Origin: Vicinamibacterales bacterium | GTDB lineage: Bacteria > Acidobacteriota > Vicinamibacteria > Vicinamibacterales > 2-12-FULL-66-21 | Direction: 5' to 3' | Assembly (NCBI GenBank): GCA_036496585.1 | Contig: DASXLB010000006.1 | Coordinates: 1 to 64,000, forward strand | DNA length: 64,000 nucleotides | Part shown: in pieces, positions 42,881 through 52,099 of the stretch | Numbering within the stretch: position 1 is the first letter of the stretch | Layout of the letters: every line of letters begins with the position of its first letter | Notes under the pieces: generated by a model | Databases searched by the model: none | The model's input: only the letters and a program-made list of their open reading frames with translations | What the model was told of the DNA's origin: nothing | Translations under genes and position numbers: made by a program

Positions 42881-44428
42881 TCATTCCCACTCGATCGTCG
42901 AAGGCGGTTTGCTGCTGATGTCGTAGACCACGCGGTTGATGCCCTTCACCTCGTTGACGATGCGCGAGGAGATCGACGCGAGGAGCTCATGCGGCAGCCG
43001 CGCCCAGTCGGCGGTCATGCCGTCCTTGCTGTCGACGGCGCGGATCGCGGCCGTGTACTCATAGGTGCGCGCGTCCCCCATCACCCCGACGCTCTGCACC
43101 GGCAACAGCACCGCGAACGACTGCCAGAGCCGCCGGTACCAGCCGGCGTGCTTCACTTCTTCCGACACTATCGCGTCGGCGTGACGGAGCAGGTCCAGCC
43201 GCGACGGCGTGATCTCGCCGAGGATCCGGACCGCCAGCCCTGGTCCGGGAAACGGCTGACGCCATACGAACTCGTCCTCGAGCCCCATCTCCTGGCCGAC
43301 GGCTCGGACTTCGTCCTTGAAGAGCTGGCGCAACGGCTCGACGAGCGTGAAGCGCATGTGCTCCGGCAATCCGCCGACGTTGTGATGACTCTTGATCACG
43401 TGCGACGGCCCGATCACCGAGACGCTCTCGATCACGTCCGGATACAGCGTTCCCTGCGCGAGAAAATCGAACCCGCCCTGCTGCGCCTCCAGCTTCTTGG
43501 CTTCGGCTTCGAACACTTCGATGAACGCGGCGCCGATGATTTTCCGCTTCTGTTCCGGATCGGTGAGACCAGCCAGACGGCCGAGGAACAAATCCGTCGC
43601 GTCGGCAAACACCAGCGGCAGGCGCAGTTTCTCGTAGCGCGTGCGAATCTGCGCCGCCTCGTCGAGGCGCATCACGCCGTTGTCCACGAAGATGCAGGTC
43701 AACCGATCGCCGATCGCCCGGTGGATGAGCAGCGCCGCCACAGTGGAGTCGACGCCGCCGCTCAGTCCGCACACGACGCGCCCGTCGCCGACCTGCCGCC
43801 GGACCGATTCCACCGTGTCCTGCACGAAGGACGCCATCGTCCAGTCGCCGGTACAGCCGCAGATGTCGAAGGCGAAGTTGCGCAGAATCTCCGTCCCCCG
43901 ATCGGTATGCGCGACCTCGGGGTGAAACAGCAGCGCGTAGTACCGCCGCGCTTCGTCGGCCATCGCGGCGACGGGCGCGTTGGCGCTCGTCGCGGTGACG
44001 GTGAACCCGGCCGGCACCGTTTTTACGAAGTCGCCATGGCTCGCCCACACGCGCAGCTCCGGCGCGATCGACGCCAGCATCGGCGCCCGCGCCTCGACGC
44101 GGACGATCGCGTGCCCGTATTCGCGCTGCGGCGCCGGCGCGACCTCTCCGCCGAGCGCGTCGGTCATGAGTTGCATGCCGTAGCAGATGCCGAGCACCGG
44201 CACGCCCGCCTCGAACACCCCGGGCTCGCACCGCGGCGCCGACGGCTCGCGCACGCTCCGCGGACCGCCCGACAGCACGATGCCGACCGGGTTCCTGACG
44301 CGAATGTCGGCGATCGGCGTGTTGTACGGAAGGATTTCCGAGTAGACCGACAGCTCCCGCAAGCGGCGCGCGATCAACTGCGTGAACTGCGATCCGAAGT
44401 CGAGAACGACGATGGTTTGATGTGCCAC
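42881..44428 (-). CDS. guaA: GMP synthase (glutamine-hydrolysing)
   Basis: This 515-aa enzyme converts XMP to GMP using glutamine and ATP. The N-terminal class I amidotransferase domain has the nucleophile C82 in LGICYGMQL and the His-Glu pair in FHPEVAHTD. The ATP-pyrophosphatase domain begins with the PP-loop [13 protein letters not shown], and the C-terminal dimerisation domain ends [18 protein letters not shown], the usual GuaA terminus. The start is GTG ([14 protein letters not shown]). It is the first gene of the minus-strand guaA-dnaE-accA-recJ series and is divergent from a beta-propeller gene. Confidence 0.97.
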   Translation of the reverse strand: MAHQTIVVLDFGSQFTQLIARRLRELSVYSEILPYNTPIADIRVRNPVGIVLSGGPRSVREPSAPRCEPGVFEAGVPVLGICYGMQLMTDALGGEVAPAPQREYGHAIVRVEARAPMLASIAPELRVWASHGDFVKTVPAGFTVTATSANAPVAAMADEARRYYALLFHPEVAHTDRGTEILRNFAFDICGCTGDWTMASFVQDTVESVRRQVGDGRVVCGLSGGVDSTVAALLIHRAIGDRLTCIFVDNGVMRLDEAAQIRTRYEKLRLPLVFADATDLFLGRLAGLTDPEQKRKIIGAAFIEVFEAEAKKLEAQQGGFDFLAQGTLYPDVIESVSVIGPSHVIKSHHNVGGLPEHMRFTLVEPLRQLFKDEVRAVGQEMGLEDEFVWRQPFPGPGLAVRILGEITPSRLDLLRHADAIVSEEVKHAGWYRRLWQSFAVLLPVQSVGVMGDARTYEYTAAIRAVDSKDGMTADWARLPHELLASISSRIVNEVKGINRVVYDISSKPPSTIEWE

Positions 44429-44433
44429 AGGAA

Positions 44434-44518
44434 GATCGGGTGATCGGGCGATCAGGTCATCGGGTGATCAAGTGATCTGCCGAGATCATTCAATCACCCG
44501 ATCACGAGATCACCCGAT
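44434..44518. repeat. GATCGGGTGATC repeats with long hairpin
   Basis: The gap between divergent guaA and the propeller gene is filled by variants of ATCGGGTGATC on the left and the complementary GATCACCCGAT on the right. At the centre, 44459-44478 and 44483-44502 form a 20-base stem with three mismatches and a 4-base loop. GATC occurs about ten times within 85 bases. It is too symmetrical for an ordinary promoter, and the genes diverge, so it is not a terminator. Confidence 0.8.
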
Positions 44519-44529
44519 GCCTGAAGCGC

Positions 44530-44540
44530 TATTATAAGGT
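44530..44540 (+). promoter_or_regulatory. Putative -10 of a leaderless promoter
   Basis: TATTAT lies five bases before the GTG of the beta-propeller gene, which would place transcription initiation at or next to the start codon. The overlapping AAGG is too close to the GTG to act as a Shine-Dalgarno sequence. No clear -35 is visible because the repeat tract occupies that position. Confidence 0.4.
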
Positions 44541-45893
44541 GTGCGGCGCGCCGCCACCACCATATCTTGTAGGGCATTTGCGCTCGCCGCACTGCTGATC
44601 GCGATCGTCGCCGGCCGCGTCGCGGCCGCCGACCGTCCGCCGCCTCCGAGGTTGCCGCTTGCGCAGTGGTGGTCGGTGCCGCTCGACGGCCCCGTCAGCG
44701 CCGGACCGGTCAGCGACGGCACGCGCATTTACCTCGCCTACGCCGCCGGTGTGCTCCAGGCCCGCGACGCGCGGGACGGCCGCGAACTCTGGCGCCAGAA
44801 CAAAGACGTCTCCCTGCCGATGACAGTCGAGGGAGATCTCCTCATCCTGGCGGGCGGCGACGCGATCGAGGCGCTTCATGCGGACACCGGGCGAAGCGCC
44901 TGGCTTCTGCCGCGGACGAAAACGTCGGCTCCCCTGCTCGCGCGGACCGGCTGGCTGCTCGCGATCACCGACACCGAGGTCATCGCGATCCACGCGGCCA
45001 CCGGCGAGGTCGCCTGGCGACACGATGCGGGGGGGATCACGCTCTCCGCCTCGCTCGACGCTGGACGCGTCTACACCGGCGCAACCGACGGACGCGTCCT
45101 CGCTTTGTCGATGGCCGACGGCTCCGAGGTGTGGGACCGCTTTTTCGACGGCGGCATCACCGCGATTGCCGCGTACGGCGGACGCGTCTACGTCGGCACC
45201 GGAGACAAGTGGTTCCGTTCGCTCGACGGGCGGAAAGGAGACGAGCGGCCGCCCTTTCGCCTCGGCGCGCTCGCCGTCGGCCAGGTGGCCGTCGACGACG
45301 ACCGCGTCTACGTCGCATCGCTCGACAACGTCGTCCGCGCGCTCGACCGCGACAACGGTAACCAGCGGTGGCACGCCGGCCTGAGTCAGCGGAGTTCGTT
45401 GGGTGTGTTCGTGTCCGGCCACATCGTCTTCGTGCCGACCGGCGCCAACCAGCTGCAGATGCTCTGGGATCGCAACGGCGACAAGGCCGGCGCGCTGCCA
45501 CTGCCGGGGGAAATGGCGCCGCACCTGCCGCCGGCGATCGTCGACTCGGTCGAGGGGCCGGCGGTGTTCGTGGTGACGGGCGGGCTGACCAACGAGTGGA
45601 ACCTGACGAAATTCGCGCCGGCCGGCGAAGCTGCGCTGGTGCCGCTCGCGGATCTCACCGCGCTGCCGGGGCCTCCCTTTCTGACCGATCCGGAGCTGCA
45701 GCCAACCGCGAAGATCCTGCTGCGGCTGCAGCTGATCGGCGATCCGCCGGCGCAGCCGTTCGACGCCATCGAGTGGCCGGTGGTGCTGAAGGATCCGCTG
45801 CTCGTGCCGCTCACGACCCTCCCGGGTCTACAGCTGCGGGCCCTGTCGCCGGTGCTGCCAGTTCGCCGCGCAGCACGCGGGCCAGGCGGCTGA
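44541..45893 (+). CDS. PQQ-like beta-propeller protein, exported
   Basis: The 450-aa protein starts at a GTG and has a signal peptide (CRAFALAALLIAIVAGRVAA, cut near residue 29). Repeats of about 40 residues of the PQQ/BamB type follow: DARDGRELWRQN, IHAATGEVAWRHDAGG, LSMADGSEVWDRFFDG and LDRDNGNQRWHAGLS. The last 100 residues are Pro-rich and not propeller-like. It could be a BamB-like scaffold or a quinoprotein-fold protein without cofactor; PQQ-binding residues cannot be judged. Its 3' end overlaps the convergent aminotransferase gene by 83 bases, so the true end could be contested. Confidence 0.75.
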   Translation: MRRAATTISCRAFALAALLIAIVAGRVAAADRPPPPRLPLAQWWSVPLDGPVSAGPVSDGTRIYLAYAAGVLQARDARDGRELWRQNKDVSLPMTVEGDLLILAGGDAIEALHADTGRSAWLLPRTKTSAPLLARTGWLLAITDTEVIAIHAATGEVAWRHDAGGITLSASLDAGRVYTGATDGRVLALSMADGSEVWDRFFDGGITAIAAYGGRVYVGTGDKWFRSLDGRKGDERPPFRLGALAVGQVAVDDDRVYVASLDNVVRALDRDNGNQRWHAGLSQRSSLGVFVSGHIVFVPTGANQLQMLWDRNGDKAGALPLPGEMAPHLPPAIVDSVEGPAVFVVTGGLTNEWNLTKFAPAGEAALVPLADLTALPGPPFLTDPELQPTAKILLRLQLIGDPPAQPFDAIEWPVVLKDPLLVPLTTLPGLQLRALSPVLPVRRAARGPGG

Positions 45894-47070
45894 CGCCGAT
45901 CTCGATCCGTTCGGGCGTCGGCGCCGAAAACGAGAGCCGCGCCGTGTTCTGTCCCTGGCCGTCGACGTAGAAGGCCTCACCCACCACGTAGATCACCCCT
46001 TCCTCGATCGCGCGAGCCAGCATGCGATCGGCGTCGATCGAGGCCGGCAGGGTCAACCACAGGAAGAAGCCGCCGCGTGGTTTCGGCCACCGCGCCAGAT
46101 CACCGAGGTGGCGCGTCAGCGCCTGCTGCATGACGTCGCGCTTGGCCGCGTAGTGACGGCGCAGCATCGGGATCTGCCGATCGAGGACGCCGCGCCGGCA
46201 CGCCTCGTAGACCACGCGCTGGTCGAGCGAGCCGGCCATCAGATCCTCGGACTGCTTGGCCATCTCGAGCTTCGCGGCGAGCGGCGGCGCCGCCGCCATC
46301 CAGGCGACGCGGTAGCCGGGCGCGAGCGTCTTCGAGAAGCTGCTCAAGTAGATGACCCGTCCGCCGCCGTCCTCGGCCTTGATCGGCCGGACGTCCTGCT
46401 CGGAGGCCGAGTCTTCGAAGTAGAGATCACGATACGGATCGTCTTCGACGACGAGCACGTTGCGGCGCTCCGACCATTCGAGCAGCCGGCGCCGCTTGTC
46501 GAGGCCGACGAGCAGCCCGGTCGGGTTCTGGAAGTTCGGGACGACGTAGAGGAATTTCACGCGGCGCCCCTCGGCGAGGAGCCGCGCGCACGTTGTGTCG
46601 AGCGCCTCGAGGTCGATGCCGTCGGGCCCCTGCGGGACGCCGACGAGCGAGGCCTGCGCGTTGCGGAAGGCGGTGATCGCGCCGACGTAGGTGGGAAGCT
46701 CGACGATGATGACGTCACCGGGATCGACAAGCACGCGCGCGACGAGGTCGAGCCCCTGCTGCGATCCGGTCGTGACCAGCAGGTCTTCGATGGCGGTCTC
46801 GATGCCGCGGCTCCGCTGGATGCCGGCAATCACTTCGAGCAGCGGCCGGTAGCCGCGTGTCGGACCGTACTGCAGGATGCTGGCATCGCGGCTCGCCAGC
46901 AGCTCGGTGGCAATCGACCGGAACTCGTCCCAGGCGAAGGTCTCGGGTGCCGGGTACCCAGGGGCGAACGACACGATGTCGCGCCCGGGCGTGAGCAGCG
47001 TGCCCATCTTGCGGATGGCGGAGTGCGTCATGCGGCCGGCGGCGCGCGACAGCAACGAATCGTAGTTCAT
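45811..47070 (-). CDS. PLP-dependent class I/II aminotransferase (LysN/AAT-like)
   Basis: An ATG start gives 419 aa beginning MNYDSLLSRAAGRMTHSAIR. Features of fold-type I aminotransferases related to 2-aminoadipate aminotransferase and the C-terminal domain of MocR proteins are visible: FAPGYPAPETFAWDEF, TTGSQQGLDLVARVL, VPNFQNPTGLLVG, VEDDPYRDLYFE and the PLP lysine in YLSSFSKTLAPGYRVAW. LSFSAPTPERIEIGVSRLA ends the domain. It transfers amino groups between an amino acid and a 2-oxo acid; the substrate is not determined. It is 19 bases downstream of a membrane-protein gene. Confidence 0.93.
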   Translation of the reverse strand: MNYDSLLSRAAGRMTHSAIRKMGTLLTPGRDIVSFAPGYPAPETFAWDEFRSIATELLASRDASILQYGPTRGYRPLLEVIAGIQRSRGIETAIEDLLVTTGSQQGLDLVARVLVDPGDVIIVELPTYVGAITAFRNAQASLVGVPQGPDGIDLEALDTTCARLLAEGRRVKFLYVVPNFQNPTGLLVGLDKRRRLLEWSERRNVLVVEDDPYRDLYFEDSASEQDVRPIKAEDGGGRVIYLSSFSKTLAPGYRVAWMAAAPPLAAKLEMAKQSEDLMAGSLDQRVVYEACRRGVLDRQIPMLRRHYAAKRDVMQQALTRHLGDLARWPKPRGGFFLWLTLPASIDADRMLARAIEEGVIYVVGEAFYVDGQGQNTARLSFSAPTPERIEIGVSRLARVLRGELAAPATGPAAVDPGGS

Positions 47071-47089
47071 CAGACCGACACTCCGAACG

Positions 47090-48061
47090 CTAGGCGCGGG
47101 CGGTGTGATACCAGCGGTAGTGCGACAAGTACGCGCCAAGCGCCGCGAGCGCCAGGTACTCGAACACCATGCCGCGCAGCAGCCACGCCGCCAACTGCAG
47201 CGGCAGCACCGCGAGCCCGACGAGCGGCACGAAGGCGATGAGCCCCAGTCCAGCCGTCGCGAGAATCGAGGCCGCCGTCGCTACCAGCACGGTGAGCAGC
47301 ACGACGCCGAACACCGCGGCGACTTCGCGCAGGTGCCCCCAGACGAACACCAGCGCCAGCCGCACGCCCTCCCTGACGCTGACGTCCTCGACCGCCACCA
47401 CCATCTGGGTCATCAGATAGAAGAAATTGACCAGCGTGATCCAGACGATGAGCACGCTCGAGGCCGCGGCTGCGGCCGCCGTCCAGCCGAGCAGGATCGC
47501 TGAGTTGCCGGCGAGCGCGTAGCCGCCGAGCACCAGCGCAAGGTAGGCGGCGCCGGTGATGGCGTAGACGAACAGCAGGCCGAGCCCGATGCGCACGTAG
47601 CGGCGCCAGAGGCGTCGGCAGCCGTCGACGAACGGCTCGATCGCGACCACCGCGGCGCGGCGGAGCGCCTCCAGCCGGAGCGGCGGCCGCTCGATCGCGC
47701 CGGCGCCGCGCTCCGCCTGCGCGAGCAGCGCGATCGTGCCCGCCTTGACGACGAAGGTGACGATCGATCCGCCCACCAGGACGAGGAGCCCGGCCGCCAG
47801 AAAGGCGGCCAGCGCGGCGGGGCTCTGCGTCAGCGCGCCGACGATCGCCATGACGATCTCCTTCGCGTCTCCGCGCAGCAGTTCGCTCAGGCTCGTGTCG
47901 AGCAGCAGCGCCACGAGGAACGCGCCGCCGACGATCGGCACGGCGAGCATCAGCTTCAGGCTCGACTCGGCCACGAACTGCACGATCACCAGCGGCCAGT
48001 TGGCGGCGGCGATCAGGGCACCCCGCTTCAGCGCCGCTTTCAGTCCTGGCGTCTCCGGCAC
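47090..48061 (-). CDS. Multi-pass membrane protein, GPDPase-membrane-domain-like
   Basis: A GTG start (VPETPGLKAALKRGALIAA) gives 323 aa; the longer frame upstream overlaps the divergent kinase gene and is a shadow. At least six hydrophobic segments are visible, for example FVAESSLKLMLAVPIVGGAF, AALAAFLAAGLLVLVGGSIV, YVRIGLGLLFVYAITGAAYL, SVLIVWITLVNFFYLMTQMV and AVFGVVLLTVLVATAASIL. The layout resembles uncharacterised DUF4013 or glycerophosphodiester-phosphodiesterase membrane domains. No catalytic motif is seen. It may be co-transcribed with the aminotransferase. Confidence 0.65.
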   Translation of the reverse strand: MPETPGLKAALKRGALIAAANWPLVIVQFVAESSLKLMLAVPIVGGAFLVALLLDTSLSELLRGDAKEIVMAIVGALTQSPAALAAFLAAGLLVLVGGSIVTFVVKAGTIALLAQAERGAGAIERPPLRLEALRRAAVVAIEPFVDGCRRLWRRYVRIGLGLLFVYAITGAAYLALVLGGYALAGNSAILLGWTAAAAAASSVLIVWITLVNFFYLMTQMVVAVEDVSVREGVRLALVFVWGHLREVAAVFGVVLLTVLVATAASILATAGLGLIAFVPLVGLAVLPLQLAAWLLRGMVFEYLALAALGAYLSHYRWYHTARA

Positions 48062-48091
48062 AGTCAAACACTCAGTGTATCCTCGAAACAC

Positions 48092-51000
48092 GTGGCCGAC
48101 ACGCGTACCGATCCGCCGACGCCTGTCTCGTCCGCCGTGACGCGCATCGCGGGGACGGCGCGCGTCAGCGCGGCCCGGCTGTTCGCCGGCGGCTGCGGGC
48201 TCGCGGCGATCGTCGTGCTGGCCGGCTTCGGTCTCGAACTGTACCGGTTCGGCGTCGACGACAGCGCCGCGGCGGCCAGGCTCGCAGCGGGCGTGCAGGC
48301 CTCCGTCGCCGACATGACGGCGGACGTCACCAGAGCGGCGCAGGCGATCAGCGGCGATCCGATCGTGCGCGATGCGATGGCGGCGAGTCCGGACTCGGAC
48401 GCGCACGCGCGCGCGCTGTTCGACGCGGCGCAGCGGGTACGTCAGGCGTCGAGCAGCGACGAGTCGGTCGTGGCGCTCACCATCTACGACAACGCCGGCG
48501 TGCCGCGTGCGTGGGCCGGCCGCGCCTCCGACCTGCCGCCGGAGCGGACGCGAGGCGCCGCGGCGGTGTTCGTCAGCTCCACACCGCTCGGCCTGCGCCT
48601 CGTCTACGTCGAGCCGATTGCCGAGGCGGGCAAGGGGCAGCGCCTGGGCGCCGTGGCGGTCGAAGACGCCGTGGCGCCGGCCCCGACCGCGGCGGGGCTC
48701 GGCGTCGCGGTCTACACACTCGATTCGACGCCGGCGCCGGTCGCGCTGCGGCTGCCGCAGCCCTCGTCTTCCACGCCCGATCCGCAGATCGTGTCGTTCC
48801 AGGTGCGGGCGGCGGATAGTTCGCCGCTGTTCGACGCATCAGCGGGCCTCGCCGACCTGAGCGAGGCGCGCCGGAACCTGCGTCGGACGGCCGCGTCGGC
48901 CGCGCTCATCGCGTTCGCCGTCACGATCCTGCTCCTCGCCGGACCGCTGCTCGACCGGCGCGGCGCCGCGCGCGACACGGCCGGCGAGCTCCGGTTTACC
49001 GCCGCGCTCGTGCTGGTGATCCTGGGCGCCGGCGCCGTCTTCTGGGCCGCGGTTGCGATTGCGCCGTGGGCGCGCGGCGGCGTCGCGCGCAGCGCGGCGC
49101 GGCTGTGTCTTGCGTCGGGGACCGCCGCGGCGCTGGCCGCGACGCTGGCGTCGGCGCTCGTGCGGATGCGGCTCTCGCTGCGGACGTGGCGCCGATCGCC
49201 GTCCGGCAGGGTGATCGGGTTCGTCGTGGCGCAGCTGGCCGCTGGCGTGCTGCTGGCGGCGCTGCTCGTCGAATTCGAGCGAATCCTCGGCCGCAGCATG
49301 GATCCGGCCGGCGTCGATCTCACGCATTTCTCGCTGCATCCGTGGGCGCCGGCCCGAATCGCCATCCTCGCCGCGATCGTGCTCGGTCACGCGGCCGTGC
49401 TGTGGCTGGGTGCGATCGCCTGTGTCGCGGCGGCCGTCCGCTGGCGCCTGCCGCGGCGCGCGTCGTCGTGGCACGCGTGGGCCGCCGCCTGTTGGGTGAT
49501 GCCGACCGCCGCCGTCGCGATCGCGGCGGCGCGGCGCGGCTGGGGGATCCCGCCGGCGGCGGTGCTGCTCGGCGCGATCGTCTGCGCATTCGCCGCGCTG
49601 GTGACGCCGCGGCTGGCCGGCTGGTACCGCCGCGCGACGGTGGCGTCGAGGCTCCTCGCGCTTTTCATGGCCTTCCTGCTGCCGGCGCTGCTCGTCTATC
49701 CGACGGTGCACTTCTATGCGGATCGCGCGCTGCAGCAGCTCATCGCCGCGCCCGAGCGCGGCTACGCCGTCCAGGCGATGTCGCATCCGCAGGTGCTCCA
49801 GGCGCACCTCGAAGAAGCGGATGCGCAGATCGACCGGTTGCCCCTCGCCGCATTGATCGCCCGAGCGGCCGGGCAGGCGCGGCTTCCGCCGGAGGGCGCC
49901 AAGACCGAGGTCGCCTTCGAGATCTGGAACCAGACCGTGCTGGCGCGCCTCCGGCTCACCAGCGACGTCGAGCTCTACGACACGCAGGGCGCACTGCTCA
50001 GCCGCTTCGCCCTCAATTTCCCGGAGTCGGCGCTCGAACAGGTGCCGAGCGGGCCCGTCGACTGCCGCTGGGAAGTCGTCGGCGAGGCGCAGTCGTTCGG
50101 CGGCGCGCAGGAGCGCAACACCCTGCACGCGCAGCGCAGCGTCTGCGTCGACGGGCGTCCGATCGCCACGCTCGTCGCCCATGTCGTCTTCGACTACCGC
50201 ACGCTGCCGTTCATCAGTTCACAGTCGGCGTATCTCGACGTGCTGGTTGGCGCGGGCGTGCCGCCGGAGGGGCTACCGGAGGGCGAAGTCGAGTTCGTCG
50301 CCTACGGCTGGGGGCTGACGACGATCTACAGCTCGGGACGGGAATCGTGGGAGCTCGACCCGGCGACGTTCGCGCGCGTCTATCGATCGCGCGAGCCGTT
50401 CTGGACGGTGGCGTCGAAAGGCGGCCGGTCGTACCACGTCTACTTCGCCAACGATCGCCAGTTCATCTACGCGCTTGGCTATCCCCTCCCGACGGTCTTC
50501 GATCACTTCGTCCGGCTCGCGGAACTGACCACGCTGGCGGCGGTGCTCTACGTGGCGCTGCTGATGGCGGCCGCGCTCTTCGCCCGCCTGGCGCGCGCCC
50601 GCCCGCAGACCGGGCGGTCGCTGCTGCGGGAAATCCGGGCCAGCTTCTACCGCAAGCTGTTTCTCGCGTTCGTGCTCGCGTCGATCGTCCCGGTCCTCAC
50701 CCTGGCGCTGGTGGTCCGCACCTACTTCGCCGGCCTGCTGATGACCGACATCCAGGGAGAGGCCGCGCGCACGGCCGCGGTCGCGCAGCGGGTCATCGAG
50801 GACTCCGAGCAGCTGGCGCGCAGCGAAGGGGTGATCGCGTTCGGCGACGACCTGATGGTGTGGATCAGTCAGCTGATCAACCAGGACGTCAACGTGTTCT
50901 ACGGCGCGGGCCTCGCGGCGACGAGCGAGCGCGATCTGTTCGCCTCGGGGCTGCTGCCGACCCGGACTCCTGAGCCGATCTACCGCGCGATCGTGCTGCA

Positions 51001-52087
51001 GCGGCTGCCGAGCATCGTCGCCGAAGACCGCATCGGCGACGTGTCCTACATGCTGGCGGCGGCGCCGATCCGATCCGGCACGCGTAACGCGGTGCTGACG
51101 GTCCCGCTGGCGCTGCGCCAGCACGAGGTGGAGCGCGAGATCGACGACCTCGATCGCGGGATCCATCTGGCGGCGCTGTTCTTCATCCTGCTCGGCGCGG
51201 CGATCGGCCTGTCGATGGCGGAGCGCATCGCCGATCCCATCCGCCAGCTGACGCGGGCGACGCGACGCATCGCCCGCGGCGACTTCGACGCGCGCATCGC
51301 GGTGCGCTCGTCCGACGAGCTGCGACGGCTGGTCGATGCCTTCAACGGCATGGCGGCGGAGCTGAAGGCGCAGCGCGGCCAGCTCGAAAAGACGCACCGT
51401 CTCGAGGCATGGGCCGAGATGGCGCGCCAGGTCGCGCATGAGATCAAGAACCCGCTGACGCCGATCCAGCTCTCGGCCGAGCACCTGCGCCGCGTGCACG
51501 CCGACCGCGGCGAACCGATGGGGCCGGTGCTCGAAGGCTGCGTCGACTCGATTCTCGGGCAGGTGCGGCTGCTGCGGCAGATCGCTGCGGAGTTCTCGAG
51601 CTTCGCCTCGTCGCCGACCGCGCGCCGGCAGCCGGTCGATCCGGTGGTGATCGTCCGTGACGTGGTCGAGCCGTACCGAGTGCCGCTCGCCGGGCGCATC
51701 CTGTTGCAGAACGAGGTCGCCGCGCCGCTGCCGATGGTGCTGATCGATCGCACGCTCGCCGCGCGCGCGCTCGCCAACGTCGTCGAAAACGCGCTCCACG
51801 CCATGCCGGGCGATGGACGCCTGCGGCTCACCGCGCACGTCGACGGCGGCTGGGTGGTGATCGACGTCGAGGACTCCGGCGTCGGCATGGACGCGGAGGC
51901 GCTGGCGCGCGTCTTCGAGCCCTATTTCTCCACCAAGTCGACCGGCACCGGCCTGGGTCTGCCGATCGCCAAACGGAATGTCGAGCTGAGCGGCGGAACG
52001 ATCGCCGTCCGCAGCCTGAAGGGGGCCGGCACCACTGTGACGATCCGGCTGCCGATTACCGCGGGTCCGGACGCCGGTCGCGCCTGA
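48092..52087 (+). CDS. Large membrane sensor histidine kinase, NtrY-like
   Basis: This 1331-aa protein starts at a GTG with TATCCT eight bases upstream. It has a membrane helix at about residues 30-52, an extracytoplasmic stretch, a cluster of about eight helices (about 265-515), a second extracytoplasmic domain (about 520-820), further helices (near 825 and 860), another sensor segment, and a last helix leading into HAMP (about 1020-1095). The kinase core has H1116 in HEIKNPLTPIQLSAEHLRR, N-box NVVENALHAM, DSGVGM and GTGLGLPIAK. The H-box is NtrY-like. No response regulator is adjacent. The ligand is unknown. Confidence 0.9.
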   Translation: MADTRTDPPTPVSSAVTRIAGTARVSAARLFAGGCGLAAIVVLAGFGLELYRFGVDDSAAAARLAAGVQASVADMTADVTRAAQAISGDPIVRDAMAASPDSDAHARALFDAAQRVRQASSSDESVVALTIYDNAGVPRAWAGRASDLPPERTRGAAAVFVSSTPLGLRLVYVEPIAEAGKGQRLGAVAVEDAVAPAPTAAGLGVAVYTLDSTPAPVALRLPQPSSSTPDPQIVSFQVRAADSSPLFDASAGLADLSEARRNLRRTAASAALIAFAVTILLLAGPLLDRRGAARDTAGELRFTAALVLVILGAGAVFWAAVAIAPWARGGVARSAARLCLASGTAAALAATLASALVRMRLSLRTWRRSPSGRVIGFVVAQLAAGVLLAALLVEFERILGRSMDPAGVDLTHFSLHPWAPARIAILAAIVLGHAAVLWLGAIACVAAAVRWRLPRRASSWHAWAAACWVMPTAAVAIAAARRGWGIPPAAVLLGAIVCAFAALVTPRLAGWYRRATVASRLLALFMAFLLPALLVYPTVHFYADRALQQLIAAPERGYAVQAMSHPQVLQAHLEEADAQIDRLPLAALIARAAGQARLPPEGAKTEVAFEIWNQTVLARLRLTSDVELYDTQGALLSRFALNFPESALEQVPSGPVDCRWEVVGEAQSFGGAQERNTLHAQRSVCVDGRPIATLVAHVVFDYRTLPFISSQSAYLDVLVGAGVPPEGLPEGEVEFVAYGWGLTTIYSSGRESWELDPATFARVYRSREPFWTVASKGGRSYHVYFANDRQFIYALGYPLPTVFDHFVRLAELTTLAAVLYVALLMAAALFARLARARPQTGRSLLREIRASFYRKLFLAFVLASIVPVLTLALVVRTYFAGLLMTDIQGEAARTAAVAQRVIEDSEQLARSEGVIAFGDDLMVWISQLINQDVNVFYGAGLAATSERDLFASGLLPTRTPEPIYRAIVLQRLPSIVAEDRIGDVSYMLAAAPIRSGTRNAVLTVPLALRQHEVEREIDDLDRGIHLAALFFILLGAAIGLSMAERIADPIRQLTRATRRIARGDFDARIAVRSSDELRRLVDAFNGMAAELKAQRGQLEKTHRLEAWAEMARQVAHEIKNPLTPIQLSAEHLRRVHADRGEPMGPVLEGCVDSILGQVRLLRQIAAEFSSFASSPTARRQPVDPVVIVRDVVEPYRVPLAGRILLQNEVAAPLPMVLIDRTLAARALANVVENALHAMPGDGRLRLTAHVDGGWVVIDVEDSGVGMDAEALARVFEPYFSTKSTGTGLGLPIAKRNVELSGGTIAVRSLKGAGTTVTIRLPITAGPDAGRA

Positions 52088-52099
52088 GGCGCGGGATCA

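Noticed and set aside
39361..42918. 1185-residue open frame antisense to dnaE
   Set aside because: dnaE is certain from its motifs; the antisense frame is low-complexity Arg/Leu/Asp-rich, typical of high-GC shadow frames.
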